DNA of 46,474 nucleotides, from assembly GCA_900470445.1 (NCBI GenBank), contig UCAU01000004.1:1-46474 (forward strand). Reading direction: 5' to 3'. Made by a program: the position numbers and the translations under genes. Origin of the DNA: Hyphomicrobiales bacterium (GTDB lineage: Bacteria; Pseudomonadota; Alphaproteobacteria; Rhizobiales; Devosiaceae). Within the stretch, counting starts at the first letter, position 1, and each line of letters opens with the position of its first letter. Below are positions 7,954 to 15,619 of the stretch, in pieces. Below the pieces are notes generated by a model. The model was not told where the DNA came from, searched no databases, and saw nothing but the letters and a program-made list of their open reading frames with translations.

Positions 7954-8967
7954 TCACAACCTTGCCCCAAACGCCGTCACCAGCACGATCTTGCCGATAT
8001 GCTGTCGCGCCTCCATGGCCGCATGCGCCGCTGGCGCGTCCGCCAATGCAAAATTTGTCACGCGCGGCCGGCGGAATCCTGGCGCCGCCAGTGCCGGCAA
8101 TAAATCGGTCCGGATACGCGCCGCGACACTTGCCTTGAATTCCGCAGACTGCGGCCGCAGCGTCGATCCCGACAGCGTCAATTGCTTGGCCATCAGCAGG
8201 CCCAACGAGACTTCTGCCTTGCTGCCATCCAGCGTCGAGACCTGGACGATATGCCCACCCCGCGCCGAGGCGGCGATATTGGTTTGTGCCATGGCGCCGC
8301 CGATAATATCGACCACGCGGTCAACGCCGTTGCCGTCCGTTAGCGCCAATGCACGAGCAGCGATGTCCTCGCTGGTATAGTCGATTACCACCACGGCCCC
8401 GAGTTCGCGGGCATAGTCCGCCTTTTCGCGCGAGGAGACCACGGCAATGGCCTTGGCGCCTAAAATCGTCGCGATCTGGATGGCCGCTCCGCCAATGCCA
8501 CCGGCGGCGCCGTGCACCAGCACGCTCATGCCCGCGGTAAGCCCGGTGCGCATCACCAAGGTCTGGGTGATGGTGAACCAGGTTTCGGGCAGCGCCGCCG
8601 CCTCGGTCAAAAGCCAATGGTCGGGCACAGGCAGCACCTGGCCGGCCGGCACCGCGACATATTCGGCATAACCGCCGCCATTGGTCAGCGCCATCACCCG
8701 CTCGCCCAGCTGCCAGCCAGTGACTTCCGCGCCGATGGCCGCAATCGCCCCGCCGACTTCGAGGCCGGGCAGGGGTGAGGCGCCGGGCGGCGGATCGTAA
8801 TGGCCACGGCGCTGTGCCAGGTCGGGGCCGTTCACACCGGCCGCCGCAACCCGGATCAGCACATCGTTGGCGCCCAACCCGGGCAATTCCTGCTGTCGTG
8901 CCGTCAAGACTTCAGGGCCGCCGGGGCTGGCGATGGCGATCACGGTCATGCTGTCGGGTAACGTCAT
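7954..8967 (-). CDS. NAD(P)H-quinone oxidoreductase (PIG3/Qor family)
   Basis: Zinc-independent medium-chain dehydrogenase/reductase of 337 residues. The N-terminal GroES-like domain includes PDLAQRRGHYDPPPGASPLP and the C-terminal part contains a Rossmann domain with the NADPH-binding motif HGAAGGIGGAAIQIA. The Cys/His zinc ligands of alcohol dehydrogenases are absent, as expected for quinone oxidoreductases. PIG3-type enzymes reduce quinones by one-electron steps with NADPH; the exact substrate is inferred. The gene is divergent from DUF1192, with 78 nt between the two starts. Confidence 0.9.
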   Translation of the reverse strand: MTLPDSMTVIAIASPGGPEVLTARQQELPGLGANDVLIRVAAAGVNGPDLAQRRGHYDPPPGASPLPGLEVGGAIAAIGAEVTGWQLGERVMALTNGGGYAEYVAVPAGQVLPVPDHWLLTEAAALPETWFTITQTLVMRTGLTAGMSVLVHGAAGGIGGAAIQIATILGAKAIAVVSSREKADYARELGAVVVIDYTSEDIAARALALTDGNGVDRVVDIIGGAMAQTNIAASARGGHIVQVSTLDGSKAEVSLGLLMAKQLTLSGSTLRPQSAEFKASVAARIRTDLLPALAAPGFRRPRVTNFALADAPAAHAAMEARQHIGKIVLVTAFGARL

Positions 8968-8991
8968 GGCGATATGCTGGACGAAGTGATC

Positions 8992-9019
8992 TTGTCCGGC
9001 AAGAGCGGTGCGCTATCCT
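8992..9019 (+). promoter_or_regulatory. predicted promoter of the DUF1192 gene
   Basis: TTGTCC (8992-8997) and TATCCT (9014-9019) are 16 nt apart in the divergent gap, 26 nt before the DUF1192 start. Weak match, no experimental support. Confidence 0.3.
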
Positions 9020-9045
9020 ATGGGGTAAACAACAGGAGGCTGAGC

Positions 9046-9228
9046 ATGGATGACGAGGAAGTCAGCAAGCCAAAACGCCACGAAGTGGGCATGCCGATCG
9101 ATACCATGTCGGTGGAAGAATTGAGCGAACGCATCGGGCTGCTCGAGGCCGAGATCGTCCGGCTGCGCGCGGCCATCGAAGCGCGCGGCGCCACGCGCAA
9201 GGCGGCCGATGCGGTGTTCAAGTTCTAA
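9046..9228 (+). CDS. DUF1192 family small protein
   Basis: A 60-residue protein with an acidic start (MDDEEVSKPKRHEVGMPIDT) and a helix SVEELSERIGLLEAEIVRLRAAIE ending in AVFKF. This is the DUF1192 pattern: a short leader, SVEEL, a coiled-coil-like helix and a conserved aromatic end. AGGAGG (9034-9039) six bases before ATG 9046 fixes the start. Function unknown. In many alphaproteobacteria it lies beside a quinone oxidoreductase and rcdA, as here. Confidence 0.88.
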   Translation: MDDEEVSKPKRHEVGMPIDTMSVEELSERIGLLEAEIVRLRAAIEARGATRKAADAVFKF

Positions 9229-9231
9229 CCA

Positions 9232-9252
9232 GCGGAGCGGTCAACGCTCCGC
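9232..9252 (+). other. perfect hairpin after the DUF1192 stop
   Basis: GCGGAGCG and CGCTCCGC form an 8-bp stem with a GTCAA loop, four bases after the stop codon. No T-tract follows, so it may stabilise the transcript end rather than terminate. Confidence 0.45.
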
Positions 9253-9282
9253 AAACGTACAGGGTTAAGAAATCGCCACGCT

Positions 9283-9297
9283 TTAACCGGCAATTAA
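9283..9297 (+). promoter_or_regulatory. candidate CtrA-binding site (TTAA-N7-TTAA)
   Basis: The sequence TTAACCGGCAATTAA matches the full CtrA recognition pattern of two TTAA half-sites separated by exactly seven bases. It lies 240 nt upstream of rcdA, a gene known to be CtrA-dependent in Caulobacter. A -10-like CATTAT lies at 9317-9322. Occupancy by CtrA is inferred. Confidence 0.5.
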
Positions 9298-9417
9298 TGT
9301 TTGCGCGGTAACCTCTCATTATTCAGGTTCTTCTGAATTTTTCAGAGTGGTTTCTCCCTCTGTTTGACGCCTCCCTGTTAACTTCGAGAGCCGTTCTTAC
9401 GGCTCTTTTTTCTTTTT
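9298..9417 (+). ncRNA. possible short transcript between CtrA-type site and terminator
   Basis: This is the main part of the 308-nt gene-free stretch 9229-9536. It has no credible ORF. It contains a 6-bp hairpin (ATTCAG 9321-9326 with CTGAAT 9333-9338) followed by TTTT, then the strong terminator at 9387-9417. A promoter at the CtrA-type site would yield a short RNA of about 90 nt or an attenuated leader. Equally, the terminator may simply end the DUF1192 transcript. No known RNA family was recognised. Confidence 0.25.
9387..9417 (+). terminator. strong rho-independent terminator
   Basis: AGAGCCGT and ACGGCTCT form a perfect 8-bp stem with a TTCT loop, followed by TTTTTCTTTTTC. It is 158 nt after the DUF1192 stop and 120 nt before rcdA. 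Confidence 0.88.
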
Positions 9418-9536
9418 CAGGGCCGTTTTATCGTCACTATCATCATGTTCTTAAAGCTCTTTTCAGCTTGATGCGAAGTGGCGGGTGACGCTTGCAGCGT
9501 TTGCGCCTAGCATGGAACAATGAGCGAGGAGGTTGC

Positions 9537-10055
9537 GTGACGGAACTGAGCGAAAAGGGCCAGGCGATTGCCATCGGGCCACGCATCGTAGCGTCCGGCG
9601 GGTTCGACCTGCTGTATCGCGAAGGCATGGCGCTGATCGAGGAGGTTGCGGCCTATCTCGATGGCGAGGGCCGTGGCGATAGTCGCATCCTGGGTCGCGA
9701 AGCCTCGTTTCTCTACGCTACCGAATCGATGCGCCTGACCACGCGGCTGATGCAGCTGGCCTCCTGGCTCTTGCTGCAGCGCGCGGTCAATGAAGGCGAA
9801 ATCACCAAGGAAAATGCCCGCTCCGAAAAGGAGAAGGTCAAATTTTCCGCCACGCCATCCGAACGCGGCGGCCCCGGCTATGCCCAATTGCCCGCGCCCC
9901 TGCGCGATTACATCGACAAGGGCGACCGCCTGTTCGACCGGGTGATGCAGTTCGATACGCTGGAACGTGGCAAGCTGCCCGAGCTCGATATCGGCGTCGC
10001 CAATGGTATTGCCGATCAGTTGGCGCGCCTCAAGGCCGCGTTCGGGCGGGCCTAG
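9537..10055 (+). CDS. rcdA: DUF1465 family protein, protease adaptor RcdA
   Basis: RcdA family (DUF1465), an adaptor that with CpdR and PopA delivers CtrA and other substrates to ClpXP during the alphaproteobacterial cell cycle. The 172-residue product is a helical bundle type: SGGFDLLYREGMALIEEVAAYLDGEG, then GREASFLYATESMRLTTRLMQLASWLLLQRAV, then a C-terminal helix GVANGIADQLARLKAAF. Length matches Caulobacter RcdA (about 170 residues). GTG 9537 is preceded by GAGGAGG four bases upstream, so the longer frame is rejected. Its stop shares the bases CTAG with the convergent ynfA stop. A CtrA-type site and a terminator lie upstream. Family assignment is from remembered features. Confidence 0.8.
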   Translation: MTELSEKGQAIAIGPRIVASGGFDLLYREGMALIEEVAAYLDGEGRGDSRILGREASFLYATESMRLTTRLMQLASWLLLQRAVNEGEITKENARSEKEKVKFSATPSERGGPGYAQLPAPLRDYIDKGDRLFDRVMQFDTLERGKLPELDIGVANGIADQLARLKAAFGRA

Positions 10056-10372
10056 GCACCGCGCGGGCCGAAATAGATCACGGCCGCACCCAATAGGCAG
10101 ATCAGCACACCAGCAATATCCCAGAGATCGGGCCGGACGCGTTCGATCGTTACCATGAAAATCACCGAAGCGGCGATGTAGACGCCGCCATAGACGGCGA
10201 AAATCCGGCCGGCGCTGTCGGTTCCGGTCAAGGCCAGGCACCAGGCGAAGAGGCCCAGCAGGACCACAGCCGGCGCCCAATACCAAACCTGACCGAGGCG
10301 CAGGGCCTGCCAGACCAGGTAGCAGCCACCGATTTCAAACACGGCAGCGGCGACAAATAGCAAGGCGCGCAT
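10052..10372 (-). CDS. ynfA: UPF0060 membrane protein (YnfA family)
   Basis: Small integral membrane protein of 106 residues with four hydrophobic segments, close to the usual 108. It shows the family signatures MRALLFVAAAVFEIGGCYLVWQ and GRIFAVYGGVYIAASVIFM, and ends with LLGAAVIYFGPR. YnfA-type proteins resemble small multidrug-resistance transporters in topology, but transport activity here is not shown. ATG 10372 has GGGGA upstream. The stop codon overlaps the rcdA stop on the other strand. Confidence 0.93.
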   Translation of the reverse strand: MRALLFVAAAVFEIGGCYLVWQALRLGQVWYWAPAVVLLGLFAWCLALTGTDSAGRIFAVYGGVYIAASVIFMVTIERVRPDLWDIAGVLICLLGAAVIYFGPRGA

Positions 10373-10414
10373 GGCGATCCCCCAAATCCTGCACGAGGAT
10401 AAGGGCTTACCGGC

Positions 10415-10447
10415 AAAAGAAAAACCCGGCACAAGGCCGGGCTTTTC
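10415..10447 (-). terminator. rho-independent terminator of rpmE
   Basis: On the minus strand, AGCCCGGC and GCCGGGTTT form a stem with a CTTGT loop, followed by TTTTTCTTTT. It begins about 20 nt after the rpmE stop. Confidence 0.85.
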
Positions 10448-10467
10448 GAATTCCGAGAAGGACTGGC

Positions 10468-10689
10468 TTAGATGCCCAAGCCCTTGAAGCGCTCCTTGAA
10501 GCGCGAGACGCGGCCGCCGCGGTCGAGCAGCTGGCCCGTGCCGCCGGTCCAGGCCGGATGGGTCTTGGGATCGATGTCGAGCTGCAGCGTATCGCCGGGC
10601 TTGCCGTAGGTCGAACGGGTTTCGTACTTGGTGCCGTCGGTCATGACCACAGTGATCGTGTGGTAGTCCGGATGGATATCAGCCTTCAT
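10468..10689 (-). CDS. rpmE: 50S ribosomal protein L31, cysteine-free type
   Basis: Large-subunit ribosomal protein bL31 of 73 residues ([20 protein letters not shown], then [16 protein letters not shown]). The four cysteines that bind zinc in the E. coli paralogue are replaced throughout, so this is a zinc-independent (C-minus) L31; that is usual in alphaproteobacteria. It is monocistronic, with a promoter match at 10756-10784 and its own terminator, and is divergent from the ABC exporter, an arrangement common in this order. Confidence 0.97.
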   Translation of the reverse strand: MKADIHPDYHTITVVMTDGTKYETRSTYGKPGDTLQLDIDPKTHPAWTGGTGQLLDRGGRVSRFKERFKGLGI

Positions 10690-10755
10690 CGGTATCGCCT
10701 CAAATCAAACGGGCGCCGTGGCGCCCGGAGAGCATCTAAAACTGGTGTTGGCGGC

Positions 10756-10784
10756 TTCATACAGAAAGCAGGCCCGGTCTGCAA
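10756..10784 (-). promoter_or_regulatory. predicted sigma70-type promoter of rpmE
   Basis: On the minus strand, TTGCAG (10779-10784) and TATGAA (10756-10761) are 17 nt apart, about 70 nt before the rpmE start. Pattern match only. Confidence 0.45.
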
Positions 10785-10913
10785 GGGTATGGGCGTGGCA
10801 AAATTGCGCGGGACAAAGCTGTTGCGGGCATTTCGGGCAGCGCCTATATCGAAGCCGCAGCGCGGCCCGGGCTCTTCCGGACCCCAACTCCACCAGAGTG
10901 GCGTATCCGAGCG

Positions 10914-12731
10914 ATGACAGATCAGGCGACCCAGGCACCGACCGGGGCCGAAAAACTACTCGAAACGCCCAATATGAATCCGCGCAAGCTGCAACCCTTG
11001 CGGCGCCTCATGCCCTTTGTGCTGCGTTATCCGTGGCGGCTGGTTCTAGCTATTCTCTTTCTTCTCGTCTCGGCGATTTCTTCGCTGGCCATTCCCGCCA
11101 TGCTGGGCGGGGCGATCGATCAGGGCTTTGTCGAGCAGAACCTGGAAAATGTCGGCCGCTATGGCTGGCTGATCGTCTCCATCGCACTGGTCATGGCCAT
11201 TGCCAGCGGGCTGCGCTTTTATTTCATCTCGGTCATTGGCGAGCGCGTGCTGGCCGATCTGCGCCAGGCGGTGTTTTCGCACCTGCTGGCGCTGGATGCC
11301 CGTTTCTTTGATACCCATCGGGTGGGTGAGCTGACCAGCCGGCTCAATGGCGACGTCGCCACGATTCGCAGTGCGGTGGGCTCCAGCATGACGCTGGCTT
11401 TGCGCTCCATCGTCACCATTATCGGCGCGCTGATCATGATGCTGCTGACCAGCCCGGTGCTGACCATTGCTGTAGTCATTGCGGCGCCGCTGATCCTGCT
11501 GCCACTGATCGCCTATTCGCGGCGCCTGCGCGGCATGTCGCGCCGCACCCAGGACGCGCTGGCGGATCTCTCCGCCATGGCCACCGAAATGCTGGGCGCC
11601 ACCCGCACGGTCAAATCCTTCACCCAGGAAGATGCGCAGTCCTCCCATTACGGCAAGCGCAGCGAAGCCAGTTATGTGGCCGAAACCAAGCGCCTCGCCG
11701 CCCGTTCGGTGCTGGTGGGCATGGTGATTTTCCTCGGCTCGGCGGCCATTGTGTTCCTGGTCTGGTGGGGCGCCCGTTCGGTATTCGAGGGCACTGTCAC
11801 CGCCGGCCAACTGGCGCAGTTCCTGGTCTATGCCCTGATGGCCTCGGGCGCGCTAACCAATGTCAGCGAAGTGCTGGGCACCCTGCAGACGGTCGCCGGC
11901 GCCACCGAGCGGCTGACCGAAATCCTCGATACCGAACCCAGCATTACCGAAGCGGCCAAGCCGGTGGCGCTGCCCAATCCGCCGCTGGGCACCGTGGCAT
12001 TCGAGCAAGTCAATTTCGGCTATGATACCGGCGGCTACGAGCATGTGCTGACCGATCTCAGCTTTACCGTGGGGCATGGGGAAACCGTGGCCCTGGTGGG
12101 CGCCTCGGGTTCGGGCAAGTCGACCACTTTGTCGCTGCTGCAGCGCTTTTACGACGTCAAGAGTGGCGCCATCCTGGTCGATGGTATCGACATTCGGCAG
12201 GTGCGGCTGAGCGAGCTGCGGCAGCGCTTTGCCTATGTCGAGCAGGAGCCGACCATTTTTGCCGGCACGATTGCCGACAATATCCGCTTCGGCAAACCCG
12301 ATGCGAGCGATGCCGAAGTGATCTCGGCCGCCACGGCTGCATTGGTGCATGATTTCGTCACCGACCTGCCGCTGGGCTATGACACCATTGTCGGCGAGCG
12401 CGGGGTGATGCTGTCGGGCGGGCAGAAGCAGCGGCTGGCCATTGCCCGGGCGATTTTGAAGAATGCGCCGATCCTGTTGCTCGACGAGGCGACCAGTGCA
12501 CTGGACGCCCAGAGCGAGCAATTGGTGCAGAAAGCGCTGGAACATCTGATGCAGGGCCGCACCACGCTGGTAATCGCCCACCGGCTGGCCACCATCCGCG
12601 ATGCCGACAAGATCCTGGTGCTGGACGCCGGCCACATCATCGACCAGGGCACCCATGACGAGCTGGTTGCCAAGGGTGGCCGCTATGCCGAGCTGGCGCG
12701 GCTGCAGTTCCGCTTGGACGATCTCGCTTAG
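10914..12731 (+). CDS. ABC exporter, fused permease and ATPase (MsbA-related)
   Basis: Half-size type IV ABC exporter of 605 residues, expected to work as a homodimer in the inner membrane. Residues about 35-330 are the six-helix transmembrane domain (LRYPWRLVLAILFLLVSAIS onward). The nucleotide-binding domain follows: Walker A GASGSGKST near residue 395, signature LSGGQKQR near 500, Walker B ILLLDEATSALD near 520, and the switch His in VIAHRLATI. Sequence style places it with the MsbA-related group found next to rpmE in many Hyphomicrobiales; the substrate (lipid, drug or peptide) is unknown. ATG 10914 has only a weak ribosome-binding site. It ends four bases before the convergent OmpA-domain gene. 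Confidence 0.93.
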   Translation: MTDQATQAPTGAEKLLETPNMNPRKLQPLRRLMPFVLRYPWRLVLAILFLLVSAISSLAIPAMLGGAIDQGFVEQNLENVGRYGWLIVSIALVMAIASGLRFYFISVIGERVLADLRQAVFSHLLALDARFFDTHRVGELTSRLNGDVATIRSAVGSSMTLALRSIVTIIGALIMMLLTSPVLTIAVVIAAPLILLPLIAYSRRLRGMSRRTQDALADLSAMATEMLGATRTVKSFTQEDAQSSHYGKRSEASYVAETKRLAARSVLVGMVIFLGSAAIVFLVWWGARSVFEGTVTAGQLAQFLVYALMASGALTNVSEVLGTLQTVAGATERLTEILDTEPSITEAAKPVALPNPPLGTVAFEQVNFGYDTGGYEHVLTDLSFTVGHGETVALVGASGSGKSTTLSLLQRFYDVKSGAILVDGIDIRQVRLSELRQRFAYVEQEPTIFAGTIADNIRFGKPDASDAEVISAATAALVHDFVTDLPLGYDTIVGERGVMLSGGQKQRLAIARAILKNAPILLLDEATSALDAQSEQLVQKALEHLMQGRTTLVIAHRLATIRDADKILVLDAGHIIDQGTHDELVAKGGRYAELARLQFRLDDLA

Positions 12732-12735
12732 GATA

Positions 12736-13761
12736 TCACCCCTCGGTCAGCTTGAACTCAATGCGGCGGTTGCGGCGATAGGCTTCGTCACTATCCGCGG
12801 GGTCGAGCGGGGTGAATTCGCCGAAGCCGGCGGCGACCAGCCGGTTGGGCGAGACGCCCTTGGTCACCAGATATTGCGCAACCGAAATGGCGCGGGCAGC
12901 TGACAGTTCCCAGTTCGAGGGGAAGCGGGCATTGGAGATCGGGCGCTTGTCGGTGTGCCCGTCAATGCGTAGCACCCAATTGATGTCAGGTGGGATTTCG
13001 GTTTCGAGCTGCAATATGGCCGCGGCCAAGGCATCGAGGTCGGGTGTGCCGCCGGGCTGGATATCGGCCTGGCCGGGATCGAACAGCACTTCGGATTGGA
13101 ACACGAAACGGTCGCCGACAACGCGCACATCGGCACGACCTTCCAGGATTTGCCGCAAGCGACCGAAGAAGTCGGAGCGATAGCGGCTCAAATCTTGCAC
13201 GCGCTGAGCCAATGCCAGATTGAGGCGGCGGCCCAGATCGGCGATCTGGGTGCGCGATTCGGTGTCGCGGCTTTCGGACGCCTCGAGCGCATTCTCCAGC
13301 GCGCCGATCTGGGTGCGCAGCGCGGCCAATTGCTGATTGAGCAGGGTGATCTGCGCATTGGCCTCGTCGGACAGGTCCTGGGCGTCCGCCAGTTCGGATT
13401 GCAGGCCCGCAATGGTCTCGTCCTTACCCGCCAGCCCCGCGCCGATGCCCGAAAGCTGACCCGTCAGCTCGGCATTGTCGGATTGGGCGGTGGCGAGCGT
13501 CGCCGTCAGATTGGCGATCTGGGAGTTCAAGTCATCGGAATTGGAACGCTCCAGCTGCAGCAGGTCGGTGAGCTCGGCAATCTGGCTATTGAGCCGGGAG
13601 AGCGCGGTGTCGCGGCCCTGCAATTCCTGGCCCAGGAAAAACTGGGTCAGCATGAACAGGGAGAGCAGGAAGATGATGACGAGCAATAGGCTCGACAGGG
13701 CGTCGACGAAACCGGGCCAGTAATTGGCCTCGATGCGCCGGCGGGAGCGGGCTCCTGGCAT
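12736..13761 (-). CDS. MotB-like OmpA-domain protein with coiled coil
   Basis: Inner-membrane, peptidoglycan-binding partner of the MotA/ExbB-like channel encoded directly upstream. The 341-residue protein has a single N-terminal transmembrane helix (WPGFVDALSSLLLVIIFLLS) with Asp20 placed like the proton-carrying Asp of MotB. A long coiled coil of Ala/Gln/Leu/Ser-rich heptads spans about residues 50-195 (Glu/Asp rich, no Cys). A C-terminal OmpA domain from about 215 contains RIDGHTDKRPIS and NWELSAARAISV. Its ATG overlaps the upstream TAA (TAATG), so translation is coupled. The coiled coil is much longer than in flagellar MotB, and no flagellar genes are nearby, so the role may be envelope-related rather than motility. 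Function is inferred. Confidence 0.88.
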   Translation of the reverse strand: MPGARSRRRIEANYWPGFVDALSSLLLVIIFLLSLFMLTQFFLGQELQGRDTALSRLNSQIAELTDLLQLERSNSDDLNSQIANLTATLATAQSDNAELTGQLSGIGAGLAGKDETIAGLQSELADAQDLSDEANAQITLLNQQLAALRTQIGALENALEASESRDTESRTQIADLGRRLNLALAQRVQDLSRYRSDFFGRLRQILEGRADVRVVGDRFVFQSEVLFDPGQADIQPGGTPDLDALAAAILQLETEIPPDINWVLRIDGHTDKRPISNARFPSNWELSAARAISVAQYLVTKGVSPNRLVAAGFGEFTPLDPADSDEAYRRNRRIEFKLTEG

Positions 13762-14747
13762 TAGTTCCGCCGCTCGCTATCTGCCTGGGACAGCACGGCC
13801 TCGATCAATTCACGCAGCTTCTGATTGGTCTCGGCCTGGTCGGTAATGTGCTTGCGCAGATCGTCCTGTTCGGTGCGGATATGCTTGACCAGCCCATCAA
13901 TGCCGCGCGCCAGTTCGGCCATGGCGCGGATGGCGTTCTGCGAGGAATTCTGGTTCTGCATCGAGCTGCCGAGCTTGTCGAACATGGCCTGCATTTCGGG
14001 GCCGCCGGCATTGGCCTGCATGGCCGACACCGGATGGTCCAGCTCGGTCATCGAGGTCATCCAGTCTTCAAGATCGGTATAGAAGGCGTTCTGCGCCTGG
14101 CTGGTCTGCAGGTCGAGGAACCCCAGCACGAGCGAGCCGGCAAGACCGAATAGCGAGGAGGAAAACGCGGTGCCCATGCCGGCCAGCGGCGCCGACAGGC
14201 CCTCGCGCAGGCTCGAAAATTGCGCGGCGCTATCGCCATTGGTCACGTCGAGCGAATTGATCACGCCGGCAACGCTGCTGACGGTTTCGAGCAGGCCGTA
14301 AAACGTGCCCATCAGGCCCAGAAACACCAGAAGGCCCGTGAGATAGCGCGAGGTGTCCTTGGCTTCATCGAGCCGGTTACCGACGCTATCGAGGATCGAG
14401 CGCATGGAGGAGGGCGTAATGATCGCTTCCCCGATCCGCTCGCGCAGCAGGCCCGCCACCGGCGCCAGCAGCACGGGCGGGCGCACATTGGTGACATTGC
14501 CGTCCTGCAGCGAATTGACCCATTTCACCTCGGGAAACAGGCGGAATATCTGGCGGAAGCTGAGGAAAATGCCGACGAACAGGGCCAGGAAGATCATCGA
14601 GTTGATGAACGGATTGGCCCAGAAGAAGGTGACGATCGTGGTGAACAAGATCGCCCCAACCAGCGCCACCAGCACCAGAAAAATCACGATCTTGATGAGG
14701 TAAACAGTCGGGCTGGCGAGATGGTATGGATCGTAGCCTTGCGTCAT
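13761..14747 (-). CDS. MotA/TolQ/ExbB-like proton channel protein
   Basis: Predicted proton-channel subunit of 328 residues, first gene of a two-gene operon with the MotB-like protein. Four hydrophobic segments are visible: VIFLVLVALVGAILFTTIV, INSMIFLALFVGIFLSF, TGLLVFLGLMGTFYGLLETV and GMGTAFSSSLFGLAGSLVL. The last two carry the MotA/TolQ/ExbB pattern (GLMGTFxGL and GMGTAFxxSLxGL). The C-terminal 100 residues are cytoplasmic and rich in Gln/Asn, ending in a helix with repeated Ile/Leu. It is not tolQ, which lies at 39488 in this window. The gene is conserved with its partner in related alphaproteobacteria, but the process it powers is not established. Confidence 0.88.
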   Translation of the reverse strand: MTQGYDPYHLASPTVYLIKIVIFLVLVALVGAILFTTIVTFFWANPFINSMIFLALFVGIFLSFRQIFRLFPEVKWVNSLQDGNVTNVRPPVLLAPVAGLLRERIGEAIITPSSMRSILDSVGNRLDEAKDTSRYLTGLLVFLGLMGTFYGLLETVSSVAGVINSLDVTNGDSAAQFSSLREGLSAPLAGMGTAFSSSLFGLAGSLVLGFLDLQTSQAQNAFYTDLEDWMTSMTELDHPVSAMQANAGGPEMQAMFDKLGSSMQNQNSSQNAIRAMAELARGIDGLVKHIRTEQDDLRKHITDQAETNQKLRELIEAVLSQADSERRN

Positions 14748-14905
14748 CTTTGCCGGAACCTTGCCTCATGCGCGCAAATCACTGCCAAGACTAGTCAGTG
14801 CAGCGTGGCAGGGCAATGACAAAGGTTTGTGTGTTGGCTCGCTGTCACAGAGGTTTCGTTTAGGGCGGATAGCGCTGTGCCAGCAAACCTTATCCGGAGC
14901 CCGCC

Positions 14906-15619
14906 ATGTCCCTGGCCATGATCTCGCCCGATCTACAGGCATTTTCCCGCACCCACCGTCCCGCCGCGCCGCGCCATCTGGGCCAGCGCTATAACAAGGA
15001 CGGCATTTTCCTATCTGAGCGGGGCAATACCGTGGTGTGTCATCTGCAGGAAGGCTCGGATACCGAGCGCGTCCTGCGTGCAGCGCGGCAGCGTTATCTC
15101 GACATGCCCGAAGCGCGCCAGCTGGCCTTCACGGCGGCGGAGAGCCTGCATATGACGCTGTTCCAGGGCATTATCGAAACCCGCCGCGAGCCGACCTATT
15201 GGCCGATGGGCGTGTCGCTCGATACGCCCGTCGATACGATGACCGAGCTGATGCTGGAGCGGCTGGCGCCCTATGCGGGCGGGACGGCATTCGCGGTGGA
15301 AGCCGTCCGGGCGCTGCCCACGGGGCTGGTGGTGCAGGGGATTACCGAAGCCGATCGCCGCGCCATGGCTGGTTGGCGCAATGATCTGGCGGCGCTGTTG
15401 GGCTATCGGCACCCCGACCACGACAGCTACGAATTCCACATCACCTTCTCCTATCTGATCGACTGGTTCGACGAAGCGGCGCTGCCCGGCTGGCAGGATA
15501 TGCTGGACGATGCCCTAGCCATGATCCGCGTGCAGGCGCCGGTGCTGGAATTGCGCGCACCGGCCTTCTGCAGCTTTGAGGATATGAACTGGTTCGAGGA
15601 GCTGCTGCCGCTCGGCTAG
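14906..15619 (+). CDS. DUF1868 protein, 2H phosphoesterase-like
   Basis: A 237-residue soluble protein. Two H-x-T motifs stand out: SLHMTLFQG near residue 88 and YEFHITFSYL near 178. This spacing is the hallmark of the 2H phosphoesterase fold, in which the two His-x-Thr/Ser motifs form the active site on RNA 2',3'-cyclic or related phosphodiesters. The family is probably DUF1868. Substrate unknown. ATG 14906 follows CCGCC with little ribosome-binding signal. Its TAG stop shares CTAG with the convergent haemoglobin gene. Confidence 0.75.
   Translation: MSLAMISPDLQAFSRTHRPAAPRHLGQRYNKDGIFLSERGNTVVCHLQEGSDTERVLRAARQRYLDMPEARQLAFTAAESLHMTLFQGIIETRREPTYWPMGVSLDTPVDTMTELMLERLAPYAGGTAFAVEAVRALPTGLVVQGITEADRRAMAGWRNDLAALLGYRHPDHDSYEFHITFSYLIDWFDEAALPGWQDMLDDALAMIRVQAPVLELRAPAFCSFEDMNWFEELLPLG

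Noticed and set aside
11046..11810. Long minus-strand ORF opposite the ABC exporter
   Set aside because: Composition is His/Gln/Arg-rich, as expected from the complement of high-GC codons, with no domain; the exporter is clearly on the plus strand.
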